The notes beneath the pieces are model-generated. The model was not told where the DNA came from, did no database searches, and saw only the letters and a list, made by a program, of their open reading frames with translations. Positions 18,076 through 27,668 of a stretch of 64,000 nucleotides of DNA are shown piece after piece (position 1 is the stretch's first letter; every line of letters starts with the position of its first letter). A program made the translations under genes and the position numbers. Source of the stretch: Labrenzia sp. THAF82 (GTDB taxonomy: Bacteria > Pseudomonadota > Alphaproteobacteria > Rhizobiales > Stappiaceae); contig NZ_CP045354.1 in assembly GCF_009363435.1 (NCBI RefSeq), positions 810,001 to 874,000 of the forward strand. Direction: 5' to 3'.

Positions 18076-19335
18076 TCACGGCTTGGAAGCTGGAACGACT
18101 TCCGTGCTGATCGCGCCGACGCTGGCACTTTCATTTGTAGCCTTGGAACCGAAGGGAACCCAGCGTTTGAAGAAGCCGCCAACAGAGCTGCCACGACTGT
18201 TTTCCTGAGGAGCAAAAGCTGTTTCAACGGTTGAGGAGGGTGTGTCGGCTGCTGGCGCCGGGGTTCCTGGCGCACTTGTGGACGCCGTTTGTTGCGCCGG
18301 TGTTGCGGGCGCATTTGCACCGGCATCCGTTGCCGCAGTCTGGGTGTCTTCACCGCCGCCCAGGACTTCCGCCAGGCGGTTTGAGCGGTCTTCCCAACGC
18401 TTCTGACGCTCTTCGCGTGCATCGTAACGTGCTGCAAGTTGCTGGAACTTGGTGTTGTCTTTTTTCTGTTTTGAGGCAACTGCCGAGGCAAGTCGCGGGC
18501 TTACCTGGTATTCGGGGCATTTGGCCGAAGCACGGAAGGGAACACCTTCAACCAGCGTTGTCGCATCAAAGACGTATTTCTTCTCACAGACAGTGACCTT
18601 TGGCGGTACGTTGGCAACTTCGAAATGGTCGTATCCGGTCTTCAGCATTTTCCAGAAATCCAGATGGTCACTGTCGCGGTGACGCGCCATGTTTTCCGGT
18701 GTCATGCGGAATGGATATGCCTGAACCTGAAAGGAACGTTGTCCGCCCTTAAAGCTGTCGCGAGCGAGCGAGTAGATATCCTGCACCTGTTCGTCGGTCA
18801 TGGCGTAGCAGCCGCGAGAAGAGCATGCCCCATGCACCATGAGATGCGATCCGGTGCGCCCATGAGACTGGTCATACCGGTTCGGGTAACCGAGATTGAA
18901 GGCCAGGTGATAGCTGGAATTGGGGTTCATCAACGCAGGCGTGATTTCATAGAAACCTTCCGGCGCCTGACGATCACCTTCTTTGAATTTCGGACCGAGC
19001 TTGCCCGACCATTTGCAGATTTCAAAGTCTTCAAGGAGCTTGTATTTGCCCGAGCGCGTCTGCTTCCAGACCTCGAGTTGTGACTCTTCCTTGAAAATGC
19101 GGATCATGATCGGCGATGTCGAACTCATGTTGAGATCGTTCATCTTGCGCTTGAGTGAAGCGCTGACCGGCAGGTTGGCCTTGTTGGGGCCGGCGCTGAA
19201 TTCATCTGCCTGGCAAGCCGCGAGAAAACCTGCTGCGAGAATGGCAGCACCCAGCCTGACCGCTTTGCGGCCCTTTCGGCGTTGCCCTGTCTTCAGCTGG
19301 CCTGCTGGCGATTCTAAAACACGCCGAAACACCAT
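18076..19335 (-). CDS. L,D-transpeptidase (YkuD/YafK-type) lipoprotein
   Basis: 419 residues. A long basic N-terminus leads to a hydrophobic stretch ending in LAACQ, a plausible lipobox. The catalytic block HGACSSRGCYAMTDEQ (about residue 168 onward) is the HxxxCSxGC-type site of L,D-transpeptidases, preceded by APEGFYEI and SHLMVHG. The C-terminal 100 residues are Ala/Pro/Thr-rich and disordered-looking. Likely role: murein cross-linking or attachment of envelope proteins to peptidoglycan. Convergent with the HD gene, 29 bp apart. Confidence 0.9.
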   Translation of the reverse strand: MVFRRVLESPAGQLKTGQRRKGRKAVRLGAAILAAGFLAACQADEFSAGPNKANLPVSASLKRKMNDLNMSSTSPIMIRIFKEESQLEVWKQTRSGKYKLLEDFEICKWSGKLGPKFKEGDRQAPEGFYEITPALMNPNSSYHLAFNLGYPNRYDQSHGRTGSHLMVHGACSSRGCYAMTDEQVQDIYSLARDSFKGGQRSFQVQAYPFRMTPENMARHRDSDHLDFWKMLKTGYDHFEVANVPPKVTVCEKKYVFDATTLVEGVPFRASAKCPEYQVSPRLASAVASKQKKDNTKFQQLAARYDAREERQKRWEDRSNRLAEVLGGGEDTQTAATDAGANAPATPAQQTASTSAPGTPAPAADTPSSTVETAFAPQENSRGSSVGGFFKRWVPFGSKATNESASVGAISTEVVPASKP

Positions 19336-19354
19336 TATTACTATCCCAAACTTG

Positions 19355-19370
19355 TTGGAAAGCGTTCCAA
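19355..19370 (-). promoter_or_regulatory. Palindrome upstream of the L,D-transpeptidase gene
   Basis: TTGGAA-AGCG-TTCCAA, perfect 6-bp arms, 20 bp upstream of the start. Its position fits an operator over the promoter or 5' untranslated region. The 307-bp gap (19336-19642) otherwise holds only the accA terminator. Confidence 0.35.
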
Positions 19371-19573
19371 ACCTAGCGAAAGCCCTACGCGGTCCGGTCG
19401 CATTCCCTGCGTCTCGCCCCCGCGCAAAGGCTAGGGAATGATGGTTGACGATAGGTTACTGGACCGGGTTTGCCTTCGCGATGCAAATTCCGGTGATCAG
19501 AACAACTTTTTCCCCAAATGAAAAACGTGCCCAACTTGGCCTGAATGAGGGTAAATTCTGGCCATAGCAAGGC

Positions 19574-19596
19574 AAAAGCGGCTTAAAGCCGCTTTA
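19574..19596 (-). terminator. Terminator after accA
   Basis: AAAGCGGC (19575-19582) / GCCGCTTT (19588-19595), 8-bp stem with a 5-nt loop, about 47 bp after the accA stop, followed on the minus strand by a short T tract (19577-19574). Confidence 0.7.
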
Positions 19597-19642
19597 AACC
19601 GAGCAAAATACTCACAATTTCAATGGAATGCTTGCCGAGACA

Positions 19643-20602
19643 TCAGCCGAGCGTGCGGCCAATGGAGATGAACTTCTCGCGGCGTTGCTTGCGCAATTCC
19701 TCAGCGGAAAGCTCCGCCATGCTCTTCAGAGCAGTCTCGATTGCCTTGCCAGTGCTGTCGATCACAATTTCGCGTGCTCTATGCGCACCACCGACGGGTT
19801 CGCCGACAATTTCGTCAATCACGCCCAATTGCTTCAGGTCCTGAGCCGTGATTTTCAGGGCTGTCGCAGCGTCCTGTGCCTTGGCGCTGTCGCGCCAAAG
19901 GATTGAGGCCGCGCCTTCCGGCGAAATCACGGAGTAGATGGCATGTTCGAGCATCAGCACCCGGCTTGACGTCGCGATCGCGATGGCGCCGCCTGACCCG
20001 CCTTCCCCGACTACAACGGCAACCGAAGGAGTGCTGAGGCCAAGACCCTTGTCCGTAGATCTGGCAATGGCTTCGGACTGTCCGCGTTCTTCCGCACCCC
20101 GGCCCGGATACGCCCCGGACGTATCGACAAAACTCACCAGCGGCAGACCGAAGCGTTCCGCCATTTCCATGACCCTGACGGCCTTGCGGTAGCCTTCGGG
20201 GCGGACCATGCCGAAATTGTGCTTTAGCCGGGATTCCGTATCGTGGCCTTTTTCCTGCGCAAGAACTGCAACGGATTGACCACGAAAGCGGCCGATCCCG
20301 GCAATAAGGGCATGGTCTTCCGCAAATTTTCTATCGCCGGCGAGCGGCGTGAAATCTTCAATCAGTCCGGCAATGTAATCGACGGCGTGTGGGCGGTCCG
20401 GGTGTCTGGCAACAAGTGTTTTCTGCCAGGGAGTCAGTTTGCCGTAGAGGTCCTGCAGTGTCTGCGACGATTTGGTTTTCAGCCGTTCGATTTCACTGTC
20501 GACATTGACTTCTTCACCATCTTCAGCCGCGAGGGCTTTCAGTTCCTGGATCTTGCCTTCAATGTCTGCAACGGGCTTTTCGAATTCCAAATAGCTGTGC
20601 AT
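19643..20602 (-). CDS. accA: Acetyl-CoA carboxylase carboxyltransferase subunit alpha
   Basis: 319 residues, usual length. Family blocks are present: N-terminal YLEFEKPVADIEGKIQELK, TPWQKTLVARHPDRP, IGRFRGQSVAVLAQEKG, FGMVRPEGYRKA, SFVDTSGAYPGRGAEERGQS and GEGGSGGAIAI. AccA with AccD transfers carboxyl from biotin to acetyl-CoA, the committed step of fatty-acid synthesis. Transcribed alone; a DUF3108 gene lies 218 bp upstream on the same strand and a terminator follows. Confidence 0.98.
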   Translation of the reverse strand: MHSYLEFEKPVADIEGKIQELKALAAEDGEEVNVDSEIERLKTKSSQTLQDLYGKLTPWQKTLVARHPDRPHAVDYIAGLIEDFTPLAGDRKFAEDHALIAGIGRFRGQSVAVLAQEKGHDTESRLKHNFGMVRPEGYRKAVRVMEMAERFGLPLVSFVDTSGAYPGRGAEERGQSEAIARSTDKGLGLSTPSVAVVVGEGGSGGAIAIATSSRVLMLEHAIYSVISPEGAASILWRDSAKAQDAATALKITAQDLKQLGVIDEIVGEPVGGAHRAREIVIDSTGKAIETALKSMAELSAEELRKQRREKFISIGRTLG

Positions 20603-20820
20603 TTACTCGGTTACCTGAACAAGCCGGCACCACCTTAATAATCGGTCGATCCGGAAATGATTGACGGGTCACGGCATTCACCGTGTTGTCATAACGTGGA
20701 GGGCTGTAACAAGAGACGCAAGGGGGCGCAAGCCTCGGCTGTTGTTCCGGGCTCTGATTAGACCTTATTTCAAGAAGAAGCCTTGAAATGAACCGAACTG
20801 GCCATGGGTTTCGAGCCGGA

Positions 20821-21729
20821 TCAGCGGCGCGCGGACTGTTTGCTGGCAGCGCCATCAACGCTCAGCTTGGTCGCTTCAACCACGAGCCGTCCGTTTTTGG
20901 TGTCCATGGAAATGCGATAGGGGATCAAAACGTTGTCCCGCCCAAGAGGAGCGATCCAGATTTCCATTTTGGCGCGAGCCATGCGCTTGACCGACTCCTT
21001 CGAGGGCCGATGACCTGCAATGGGCACCCAGCGGGCTTTGCAGACAACAACGGGTCCGTCATAGCCACGGCCGGAAACTTCCTTCGTTCCCTGATAGCTC
21101 AGCTTGATGTCGAAACGGGTCCAGCCGTCGAAAATCGGCAGCTTTCTGCTGCACGCTTTAGGGCCCAGGCTGTCCTTTGCGCGTCCCACCGGCATCAGCG
21201 CAGCGCTCAGTGGGTCGATCGCATTGCGTTTATGACGGCGAGTAACCTTGATGCGCTCGGCATTCGGTTTGAATTGCGGCGCAACGTCTGAGGAGCGTAT
21301 ATGGCCTGAACCCTGGTTCAACTTGACGTAAAAGTCGATGTTGGAAGCCTGGGAAGCCATGCGGTACTTGGAGGGAACAACCTTTGAGCCAACCAGCCAT
21401 CCTGACGCCTCAGCGCCTCCTTTGCCGGTGGAGAACAGTGTTCCGATCCCGGCCGGCGCAAGGCTGACTTTGGCGGAATAGGCGTTGCCTTTCATGGCCA
21501 GCGAGAGCGTGCCCTTGCCGATCTTGAAGCCGGCAATCGAAATTGCATAAAGGCCGCCGATATTCGTTTTCTTGGCTTCTGCGGGTGTAACCAGCAGTGC
21601 GCCAACAACCATCGGCAGGGCGACCAGCCGCCCGAGAGACGTCAAACCAAACACTTTAAAACCTCCGGCCTGCCAAAACGGCAGCAAATTGCGCCCCCGC
21701 GCCTTGAAGTGTTCCGCAACGGTAACCAT
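20821..21729 (-). CDS. DUF3108 secreted protein
   Basis: 302 residues with an N-terminal hydrophobic signal ending at TPAEAKK, possibly starting a little downstream of the first Met. The mature part has YAISIAGFKIGKGTL and GTKEVSGRGYDGPVVVCKARWVPIAGHRPS, the pattern of DUF3108 proteins, predicted to be beta-rich envelope proteins. Divergent from rpmB, a common alphaproteobacterial arrangement. Function unknown. Confidence 0.85.
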   Translation of the reverse strand: MVTVAEHFKARGRNLLPFWQAGGFKVFGLTSLGRLVALPMVVGALLVTPAEAKKTNIGGLYAISIAGFKIGKGTLSLAMKGNAYSAKVSLAPAGIGTLFSTGKGGAEASGWLVGSKVVPSKYRMASQASNIDFYVKLNQGSGHIRSSDVAPQFKPNAERIKVTRRHKRNAIDPLSAALMPVGRAKDSLGPKACSRKLPIFDGWTRFDIKLSYQGTKEVSGRGYDGPVVVCKARWVPIAGHRPSKESVKRMARAKMEIWIAPLGRDNVLIPYRISMDTKNGRLVVEATKLSVDGAASKQSARR

Positions 21730-21915
21730 AGCATGAAATCAGCGTGCAGAACGAAATCAATCATTCTAAATTATGGTAACTCACTGGTTAACGCTTGGCA
21801 CTTCTGCGAATTAAGTCAGAGAAATTCCCCAATGGGGCTCAGATCTCTTGACCTGCGCGCGCGCTGCCATTATAGCGGGGCAACTTTTTCCGAGAAATGC
21901 CGGAGACGATGTCGC

Positions 21916-21930
21916 CGGACCTAAGGTCCG
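21916..21930 (+). other. Hairpin in the rpmB leader
   Basis: CGGACC-TAA-GGTCCG, perfect 6-bp arms, about 70 bp upstream of rpmB in the 269-bp divergent gap. It could be a leader structure or an operator; no known ribosomal leader was recognised. Confidence 0.3.
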
Positions 21931-21998
21931 CGCCGGTTCCGGTTTGGACTTGCTGGGTTCCAAGTAACGGCCCAGCCGCGAAAACAAAAGGTGATATC

Positions 21999-22295
21999 AT
22001 GGCACGCCGTTGCGAACTCTCCGGCAAAGATGTGATGACAGGCAACAACGTCTCACACGCGAACAACAAGTCCCGCCGCCGGTTCCTGCCGAACCTGTGC
22101 AATGTCTCTCTGATGAGCGATACGCTTGGTGAGACATTCAAGCTGAAGGTCAGCGCACACGCACTGCGCTCCGTCGAGCATCGCGGTGGTCTTGACGCCT
22201 ACCTTATGAAAGCCAGCGATGCTGAGCTTTCAACAGCCGCACGCAAGATCAAAACCAGCATCAAGCGCAAGCAGGCGGAAGCCGCAGCCGCTTAA
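21999..22295 (+). CDS. rpmB: 50S ribosomal protein L28
   Basis: 98 residues from ATG 21999; upstream frame is not conserved-looking. [33 protein letters not shown] is the alphaproteobacterial L28 start, longer than enterobacterial L28 and ending in a Lys/Ala tail (length typical for the class). Probably co-transcribed with the queuosine-precursor transporter 19 bp downstream. Confidence 0.98.
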   Translation: MARRCELSGKDVMTGNNVSHANNKSRRRFLPNLCNVSLMSDTLGETFKLKVSAHALRSVEHRGGLDAYLMKASDAELSTAARKIKTSIKRKQAEAAAA

Positions 22296-22314
22296 TTCCC
22301 GTTAGGGCAATAAG

Positions 22315-23001
22315 ATGACAGACACCCGGAGCTTCTCCGTGGGCCATTACGCCATCGCGATCCTCGCGATGGCGCTCGTTGTTGTGGCCTCCAATTACCT
22401 CGTTCAGTTTCCTGTGCAGCAAATCGTCGGCGGTATCAATCTGGCCGATACGCTGACCTGGGGCGCATTCACTTATCCGGTTGCGTTTTTGGTAACGGAT
22501 CTGACCAACCGCCGTTTTGGACCCACGGCCGCGCGCCGCGTGGTCATTTCCGGCTTCGTTCTGGCAATCGTCATTCCGCTGCTTTTCTGGACGGCCGATG
22601 AAGCCTTCACGACACCACGCATCCTGATTGCATCCGGAACCGCATTCCTGGTGGCTCAGCTGCTCGATGTCACGATCTTTGACCGCCTGCGCCGGATGGC
22701 CTGGTGGAAGGCGCCGATCACCTCGTCGCTCATCGGCTCGATGATCGACACCATCCTGTTCTTCGGTATCGCCTTCGCCGCGAGCTTTGCTTTCATTGAC
22801 GGCTTCTTCGGCATGGACGACGGTTCTTTGGCTTTCCCGGTTCCGTTTCTCGGGATCAGCGAAGGAACGCAGACACTGCTGTGGGTGTCGCTGGCAGCTG
22901 GAGACTTCCTCGTGAAGATGCTGGTGGCGGTTGCGTTGCTCGCGCCTTACCGGATTGTACTTGGCCTGTTCCAACCAGTTCCCAACGGATCTGCTGCCTG
23001 A
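22315..23001 (+). CDS. yhhQ: Queuosine precursor transporter (YhhQ/VUT family)
   Basis: 228 residues, about six membrane helices. The signature TYPVAFLVTDLTNRRFGP and the later WWKAPITSSLIGSMIDTILFFGIAF match the vitamin-uptake-transporter family that imports preQ0/preQ1 or queuine-type bases for tRNA modification. It follows rpmB by 19 bp, leaving no room for its own preQ1 riboswitch, and is followed by a strong terminator. Confidence 0.92.
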   Translation: MTDTRSFSVGHYAIAILAMALVVVASNYLVQFPVQQIVGGINLADTLTWGAFTYPVAFLVTDLTNRRFGPTAARRVVISGFVLAIVIPLLFWTADEAFTTPRILIASGTAFLVAQLLDVTIFDRLRRMAWWKAPITSSLIGSMIDTILFFGIAFAASFAFIDGFFGMDDGSLAFPVPFLGISEGTQTLLWVSLAAGDFLVKMLVAVALLAPYRIVLGLFQPVPNGSAA

Positions 23002-23029
23002 GGCAACAAGAACCCTGGAACTTCTCAAG

Positions 23030-23054
23030 TGGCGCTCGATCGGGCGCCATTTTT
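23030..23054 (+). terminator. Terminator after the queuosine transporter
   Basis: TGGCGCT (23030-23036) / GGCGCCA (23043-23049), 7-bp stem with loop CGATCG, followed directly by five T. Confidence 0.85.
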
Positions 23055-23170
23055 GGTTCAAGTCCGACTGTGATCCTTTTCGGATGCGGACATGTTGTTG
23101 CAATTGCATTCCTGGCTGAAACACCGCAGGCTTGCACATCTCCTGACCAAGGTTTCACTGGGTGCGAAGT

Positions 23171-23563
23171 ATGCAGAAATTTGAAGGTGGCTGTCTGTGC
23201 GGCAAAGTGCGTTTTGTCGCGTCTGGGAAGCCCTATCGCGTCGGTCTGTGTCACTGCATGGACTGCCGTAAGCAACATGGCGCACTTTTTCATGCTTCCG
23301 CGGTCTTTCCGGAAGATGCTGTTTTCATCAAGGGTGATATGAAGGACTTTGCTGGACGGTTCTTTTGTCCGGAATGCGGCTCGTCCGTTTACTCTCGCAC
23401 ATTGGATGAGATCGAGATCAATCTGGGCGCGCTGGACGCACCGGATCAGCTCACGCCAACGTATGAACTCTGGACTATTCGCCGGGAAAGCTGGCTGCCT
23501 GAATTCTCGATCGAGACGATGTATGAGCGGGATCGCACCTCGAAGGAGCGTTCTGAAGGCTGA
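23171..23563 (+). CDS. GFA family (glutathione-dependent formaldehyde-activating-like) protein
   Basis: 130 residues from ATG 23171. Zinc-binding cysteines in GGCLCGKVRF, CHCMDCRKQHGALF and FFCPECGSSVYSR give the CxC...CxxC...CxxC layout of the GFA/Mss4-like fold. Family members are mostly uncharacterised; the true substrate is rarely formaldehyde. Single gene, convergent with the phytase-like gene. Confidence 0.9.
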   Translation: MQKFEGGCLCGKVRFVASGKPYRVGLCHCMDCRKQHGALFHASAVFPEDAVFIKGDMKDFAGRFFCPECGSSVYSRTLDEIEINLGALDAPDQLTPTYELWTIRRESWLPEFSIETMYERDRTSKERSEG

Positions 23564-23641
23564 AGTGAATGTCGCCAATCAGGGTCGCACAAAGGGCCTG
23601 GATTTGTTTTGGTAAGGCTCAAGTGGAAGGAAACAGTGAGC

Positions 23642-24688
23642 CTATTCGTCCAGCCGAAATCGTAAAAACACCGTTCTTTGCAGCAAGGAGCGATTGTTGT
23701 CGGACAGAAGGGTCAGGATTGTTTCACCCTTGTCATTCTGGTGGATGCTGAGAGCTTCCATGTTGTCGATCTGATAGCCGTAGTCTGCTTCCAACAGGAT
23801 TTCACCTTCGAGCTTTGCTCCCGGCAAGATTGAAGCGGCCTCAAACCTTCGCAAGCGCAGGCCGATCAGGTCTCGCAGATTAAAGCGGCGCTCCATCAGC
23901 ACCAGATCACCGTTCGGCAAAAACGCAGCATCCGTCGCATCGAAGCGGTTCTCGCGATTGATGCTGAAGCGTTCCGTACCTTCCGGGCCGATGATGTAGC
24001 CCTTGAGGTCCTGAAAGTCGCTCGGAGATGATTCCGCAATGGCGATCAGCTTTCCGGCAAGCGGTCCATCTTCAGGCGGCGTTGCCAGGGATTCCAGGCC
24101 GGCATTGCGTGGTAGTGACCTGATCTCGTCGACAAGGGCAACCTCTCCGATCATCTGTTCCTTGCCGGTCGCGATTGGCCAGGGATAGTGATAGATGGCA
24201 TTGCGCGTTTCTGCGGTCACATAAAGGCCGGTCTCTGAAAGGGTCAGAGCTTCCGTATCGTGGCCCCAGCGCGCGGTCAGCGTTTTGCCGTCATGTCCGA
24301 GCAGTTGGGCGTAGGAAACATCTTTTATGTCAAGCGGGCGGCCGTTCGGAGCCTGCTCGATGGCACCTGTTACCCAGTGACCGTTGTCGGTCACTGCCAG
24401 GAAGCGATCACCGCCGTCCAGGCTGATCAGGCCCGAAAGGCCACCGATCTTCCGATCTGACGCCAGAAGCTCCAATCCGCCAAGAAAGGTCAGTTTGCCG
24501 AATTCGATGTCTTCATGGCCGATGCGGAACGTCTCGATATCCTTGGTGCGCACCTTTACGGGTTCGCCCTTCGTCAGCAATTGCTGAGCGAACGCATGAC
24601 CTTGCCAAGTGCCGCAGGCGCACAGAAACATCACGGCCGCGACGAGGTATCCTCGAAGCTTGCGACGTTTTTCCAGCGCGCTCGTCAT
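23642..24688 (-). CDS. Esterase-like activity of phytase family protein
   Basis: 348 residues with a signal peptide (hydrophobic stretch ending GHAFAQQ). Blocks GGLSGLISLDGGDRFLAVTDNG, GHDTEALTLSETGLYV, GLESLATPPEDG and DNMEALSIHQNDKGET fit the secreted phytase-like beta-propeller family (PF13449). It follows cobT by 11 bp on the same strand, but a role in cobalamin synthesis is not implied by the sequence. Predicted periplasmic; substrate unknown. Confidence 0.88.
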   Translation of the reverse strand: MTSALEKRRKLRGYLVAAVMFLCACGTWQGHAFAQQLLTKGEPVKVRTKDIETFRIGHEDIEFGKLTFLGGLELLASDRKIGGLSGLISLDGGDRFLAVTDNGHWVTGAIEQAPNGRPLDIKDVSYAQLLGHDGKTLTARWGHDTEALTLSETGLYVTAETRNAIYHYPWPIATGKEQMIGEVALVDEIRSLPRNAGLESLATPPEDGPLAGKLIAIAESSPSDFQDLKGYIIGPEGTERFSINRENRFDATDAAFLPNGDLVLMERRFNLRDLIGLRLRRFEAASILPGAKLEGEILLEADYGYQIDNMEALSIHQNDKGETILTLLSDNNRSLLQRTVFLRFRLDE

Positions 24689-24699
24689 CAGCTCAAGTG

Positions 24700-26607
24700 T
24701 TATCGGCGCCCGGCTCGGCGCCGGCCGCGGGTCTGCATTGATGTGTCGACTTCGTCGTCAAAGAGATCGGCAAGTTGATCCGTCATCGCCCCGGCAAGTT
24801 CTTCGGCATCGACAATGGTGACAGCTCTCCGGTAGTAGCGGGTCACATCGTGCCCGATCCCGATCGCGATCAGCTCAACAGGCGATCTGGTTTCGATGTC
24901 TTCGATCACATAGCGCAGATGCCGCTCCAGATAGTTGCCCGGATTGACCGACAGTGTTGTGTCGTCCACCGGCGCGCCATCTGAAATCATCATCAGGATC
25001 CGGCGTTGTTCCGGACGGGCCAGAAGCCGGTCATGAGCCCAGAGCAACGCTTCGCCGTCAATGTTCTCCTTCAGGAGGCCTTCACGCATCATCAGGCCCA
25101 GGTTGCGCCTTGCACGGCGCCAGGGAGCGTCAGCGGATTTGTATATGATATGACGCAGGTCGTTGAGGCGGCCGGGTGTCGGTGGTTTTCCGGCTCCGAT
25201 CCAGCTTTCCCGTGATTGTCCACCTTTCCAGGCCTTGGTCGTAAAGCCGAGAATTTCCACCTTCACGCCGCAGCGCTCCAAGGTGCGCGCTAGAATATCG
25301 GCACATGTGGCAGCCACCGTGATCGGTCGACCGCGCATGGATCCTGAATTGTCCAGGAGCAGCGTCACGACCGTGTCGCGGAAATTGGTGTCGCGTTCCT
25401 GCTTGAATGCAAGCGGGGCCATCGGATCCGTGACTGCGCGTGTCAGACGTGCGGTATCCAGCAGGCCCTCTTCCAGATCGAAGTCCCAGGCACGGCTTTG
25501 CTGCGCCATCAGCTTGCGCTGCAGGCGGTTGGCAAGCCGGGCAACGGCCCCTTGCAGGTGCGTCAGCTGTTTGTCGAGAAAGCCGCGAAGTCGGTCAAGC
25601 TCGGCGGTATCGCACAGCTCTTCCGCCGTTACCGTCTCGTCGAACTGGAAGGTAAAGACACGATAGTCAGTCTCGGGACGGTTTGAGAACGGGCTTTCGG
25701 ACTGCTCGCTTTCACCAGGCTCCTCGGAGTCCTCGATCATATCCTGTTCGGCGAAGTCGTCCATGTCGGCTTCGGCAGCTTCCGTATCACCGCTGTCCTG
25801 CTCTTCGCTGGACATGTCCATTTCCTGCGGTGAGGATTCCTGTTCGCCGGTGTTTTCCTCGCTGTCGTCTCCCGTTTCAGCTTCGTCGTTGTTGCCGTCG
25901 TCCTCGTTCTGGTCTGGGTCCATTTCATCGTCGGTATCGCCAATCTCATCGGCCATATCGAGTGATTTCAAAACGTCCCGCAAACGAGCGGCAAAGTGAG
26001 ACTGATCTTCGACTTCCGCCTCCAGGCGGTCCAAGTCCTCACCGGCCTTGTCTTCAACCCATCCGCGCCACATATCGACGAGTTTTTCCGCGCTTTCCGG
26101 CGGCTTGGCTCCGGTCAGCCTTTCGCGAACGATGAGAGACAGAGCGTCTTGAAGCGGCGCATCTTCCCGGCTGGCAACATCCGCCGCACCGGATTTGCGG
26201 AACCGGTCATCCAGCATCACTGCCAGATTGTCGGCGACACCCTGCATCCGGCGCGCTCCGACAGCCTCGCAGCGTGCTTGCTCGACGGCTTCGAAAATGG
26301 CCCGGGCTTCCGGTCCCTGCGGCATGTTCTTGGCGTGAACAGTCTTGTCATGGCAGGCAATGCGCAATGCCATGGAATCTGACAAGCCGCGCGTTACCGC
26401 CACTTCGTGGGCATTGACCTTGCGAGAGGGTTCGGGCAATCGGGCGGACATGCCAGACAGTCCCGGGCGGTCGCCAGAAAAAACGACCTCCAGTTCCGAC
26501 TCGCCGGAAATGGCGCGCATGGTGCCGCTGACCGACTGCTTGAACGGTTCGGTACTTGGTGCGGGCTTGTTTCCCGGCAGTGTGTTGTGTCCCGGCCTCG
26601 GCGCCAT
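24700..26607 (-). CDS. cobT: Cobaltochelatase subunit CobT
   Basis: 635 residues, normal length. The N-terminal CobT domain is followed by a very acidic Asp/Glu/Ser-rich linker (about residues 215-315) and a C-terminal von Willebrand A domain whose MIDAS site starts [11 protein letters not shown]. CobT with CobS forms the AAA+ chaperone-like complex that drives CobN to insert cobalt into hydrogenobyrinate a,c-diamide (aerobic B12 pathway). Seven bp after cobS. CobN is not in the window. Confidence 0.97.
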   Translation of the reverse strand: MAPRPGHNTLPGNKPAPSTEPFKQSVSGTMRAISGESELEVVFSGDRPGLSGMSARLPEPSRKVNAHEVAVTRGLSDSMALRIACHDKTVHAKNMPQGPEARAIFEAVEQARCEAVGARRMQGVADNLAVMLDDRFRKSGAADVASREDAPLQDALSLIVRERLTGAKPPESAEKLVDMWRGWVEDKAGEDLDRLEAEVEDQSHFAARLRDVLKSLDMADEIGDTDDEMDPDQNEDDGNNDEAETGDDSEENTGEQESSPQEMDMSSEEQDSGDTEAAEADMDDFAEQDMIEDSEEPGESEQSESPFSNRPETDYRVFTFQFDETVTAEELCDTAELDRLRGFLDKQLTHLQGAVARLANRLQRKLMAQQSRAWDFDLEEGLLDTARLTRAVTDPMAPLAFKQERDTNFRDTVVTLLLDNSGSMRGRPITVAATCADILARTLERCGVKVEILGFTTKAWKGGQSRESWIGAGKPPTPGRLNDLRHIIYKSADAPWRRARRNLGLMMREGLLKENIDGEALLWAHDRLLARPEQRRILMMISDGAPVDDTTLSVNPGNYLERHLRYVIEDIETRSPVELIAIGIGHDVTRYYRRAVTIVDAEELAGAMTDQLADLFDDEVDTSMQTRGRRRAGRR

Positions 26608-26614
26608 GTTACCC

Positions 26615-27601
26615 TCAGCTCATGACGACATTTACGGAAGATTCCGGCAGATCTTCGCCGAAACAGCGCTGATAGAACTCTGCGACCAGCGATTGTTCCA
26701 TGTCGTCGCATTTGTTGAGGAAGGTCAGTCTGAAGGCAAATCCGACGTCGCCGAAAATTTCGGCATTTTCCGCCCATGTGATGACCGTTCTCGGGCTCAT
26801 GACCGTAGACAGGTCGCCGTTGATGAACGCATTTCTGGTCATATCCGCCAGACGCACCATTTTGGAGACGATAGTGCGGCCTTCGTCTGTCTGGAAATGC
26901 TTTGCTTTCGACAAAACGATGTCGACTTCATTGTCATGTGGCAGATAGTTCAGCGTTGTGACAATGGACCAGCGGTCCATCTGAGCCTGGTTGATCTGTT
27001 GCGTGCCGTGATAAAGACCTGAGGTATCTCCGAGTCCCACGGTATTTGCAGTTGCAAACAGACGGAAGGCGGCGTGCGGGCGGATAACGCGGCTTTGATC
27101 AAGCAGGGTCAAGCGGCCGGACGATTCCAGAATTCTCTGGATCACAAACATCACGTCCGGGCGACCGGCATCGTATTCGTCGAACACAAGCGCGACATTA
27201 TGCTGGTAGGCCCAGGGCAGAATGCCGTCCTTGAACTCGGTGACCTGCTGACCGTCCTTGATGACGATCGCATCCTTGCCGACAAGATCGATACGCGAGA
27301 TGTGGCTGTCCAGATTGACGCGGATACAGGGCCAGTTGAGACGGGCTGCCACCTGCTCGATATGCGTCGACTTGCCCGTACCGTGATAGCCGGTCACCAT
27401 GACGCGCCGATTGTGCGCAAAGCCTGCCAGAATGGCCAGCGTGGTAGCCCGGTCGAACAGGTAGTCCTCGTCGCGCTCGGGCACATGCTCGGATGCGGTG
27501 GAAAATGCCGGTACCTTGAGATTCGACTTGAAGCCGAAAACCTCACTTACAGAAACTTCAGTATCCGGCATGGCCATAGCCGCGGTCGTCGTCTCAGTCA
27601 T
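26615..27601 (-). CDS. cobS: Cobaltochelatase subunit CobS (AAA+ ATPase)
   Basis: 328 residues from ATG 27601 (a longer frame adds 12 unsupported residues). Walker [10 protein letters not shown], Walker [10 protein letters not shown], the N-terminal [14 protein letters not shown] and the sensor region [12 protein letters not shown] are as in CobS/MoxR-type ATPases. Forms hexameric rings with CobT. Operon cobS-cobT-phytase-like; a J-domain gene lies 65 bp upstream on the same strand. Confidence 0.97.
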   Translation of the reverse strand: MTETTTAAMAMPDTEVSVSEVFGFKSNLKVPAFSTASEHVPERDEDYLFDRATTLAILAGFAHNRRVMVTGYHGTGKSTHIEQVAARLNWPCIRVNLDSHISRIDLVGKDAIVIKDGQQVTEFKDGILPWAYQHNVALVFDEYDAGRPDVMFVIQRILESSGRLTLLDQSRVIRPHAAFRLFATANTVGLGDTSGLYHGTQQINQAQMDRWSIVTTLNYLPHDNEVDIVLSKAKHFQTDEGRTIVSKMVRLADMTRNAFINGDLSTVMSPRTVITWAENAEIFGDVGFAFRLTFLNKCDDMEQSLVAEFYQRCFGEDLPESSVNVVMS

Positions 27602-27644
27602 CAGTCCTCCGCTGTCCCGAATGTCGGGAAGGGTCATTTGGGGA

Positions 27645-27668
27645 AAGCCTGCAGGACCCTGCGGGCTT
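27645..27668 (-). terminator. Hairpin at the end of the J-domain gene
   Basis: A 10-bp stem (27659-27668 with 27645-27654, one G-U) and 4-nt loop begins at the J-domain stop codon; only a short T tract follows on the minus strand. Likely a weak terminator or processing site ahead of cobS. Confidence 0.5.

Noticed and set aside
19385-19570. 61-residue minus-strand frame between L,D-transpeptidase and accA
   Set aside because: No ribosome site or family pattern; gap is better explained by promoter and terminator.
22296-22314. preQ1 riboswitch before the queuosine transporter
   Set aside because: Only 19 bp separate rpmB and yhhQ, too short for the aptamer.
27602-27666. Cobalamin riboswitch before cobS
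   Set aside because: No B12-box-like sequence, and the 65-bp gap holds only a J-gene hairpin and a small TCCCGA/TCGGGA repeat.
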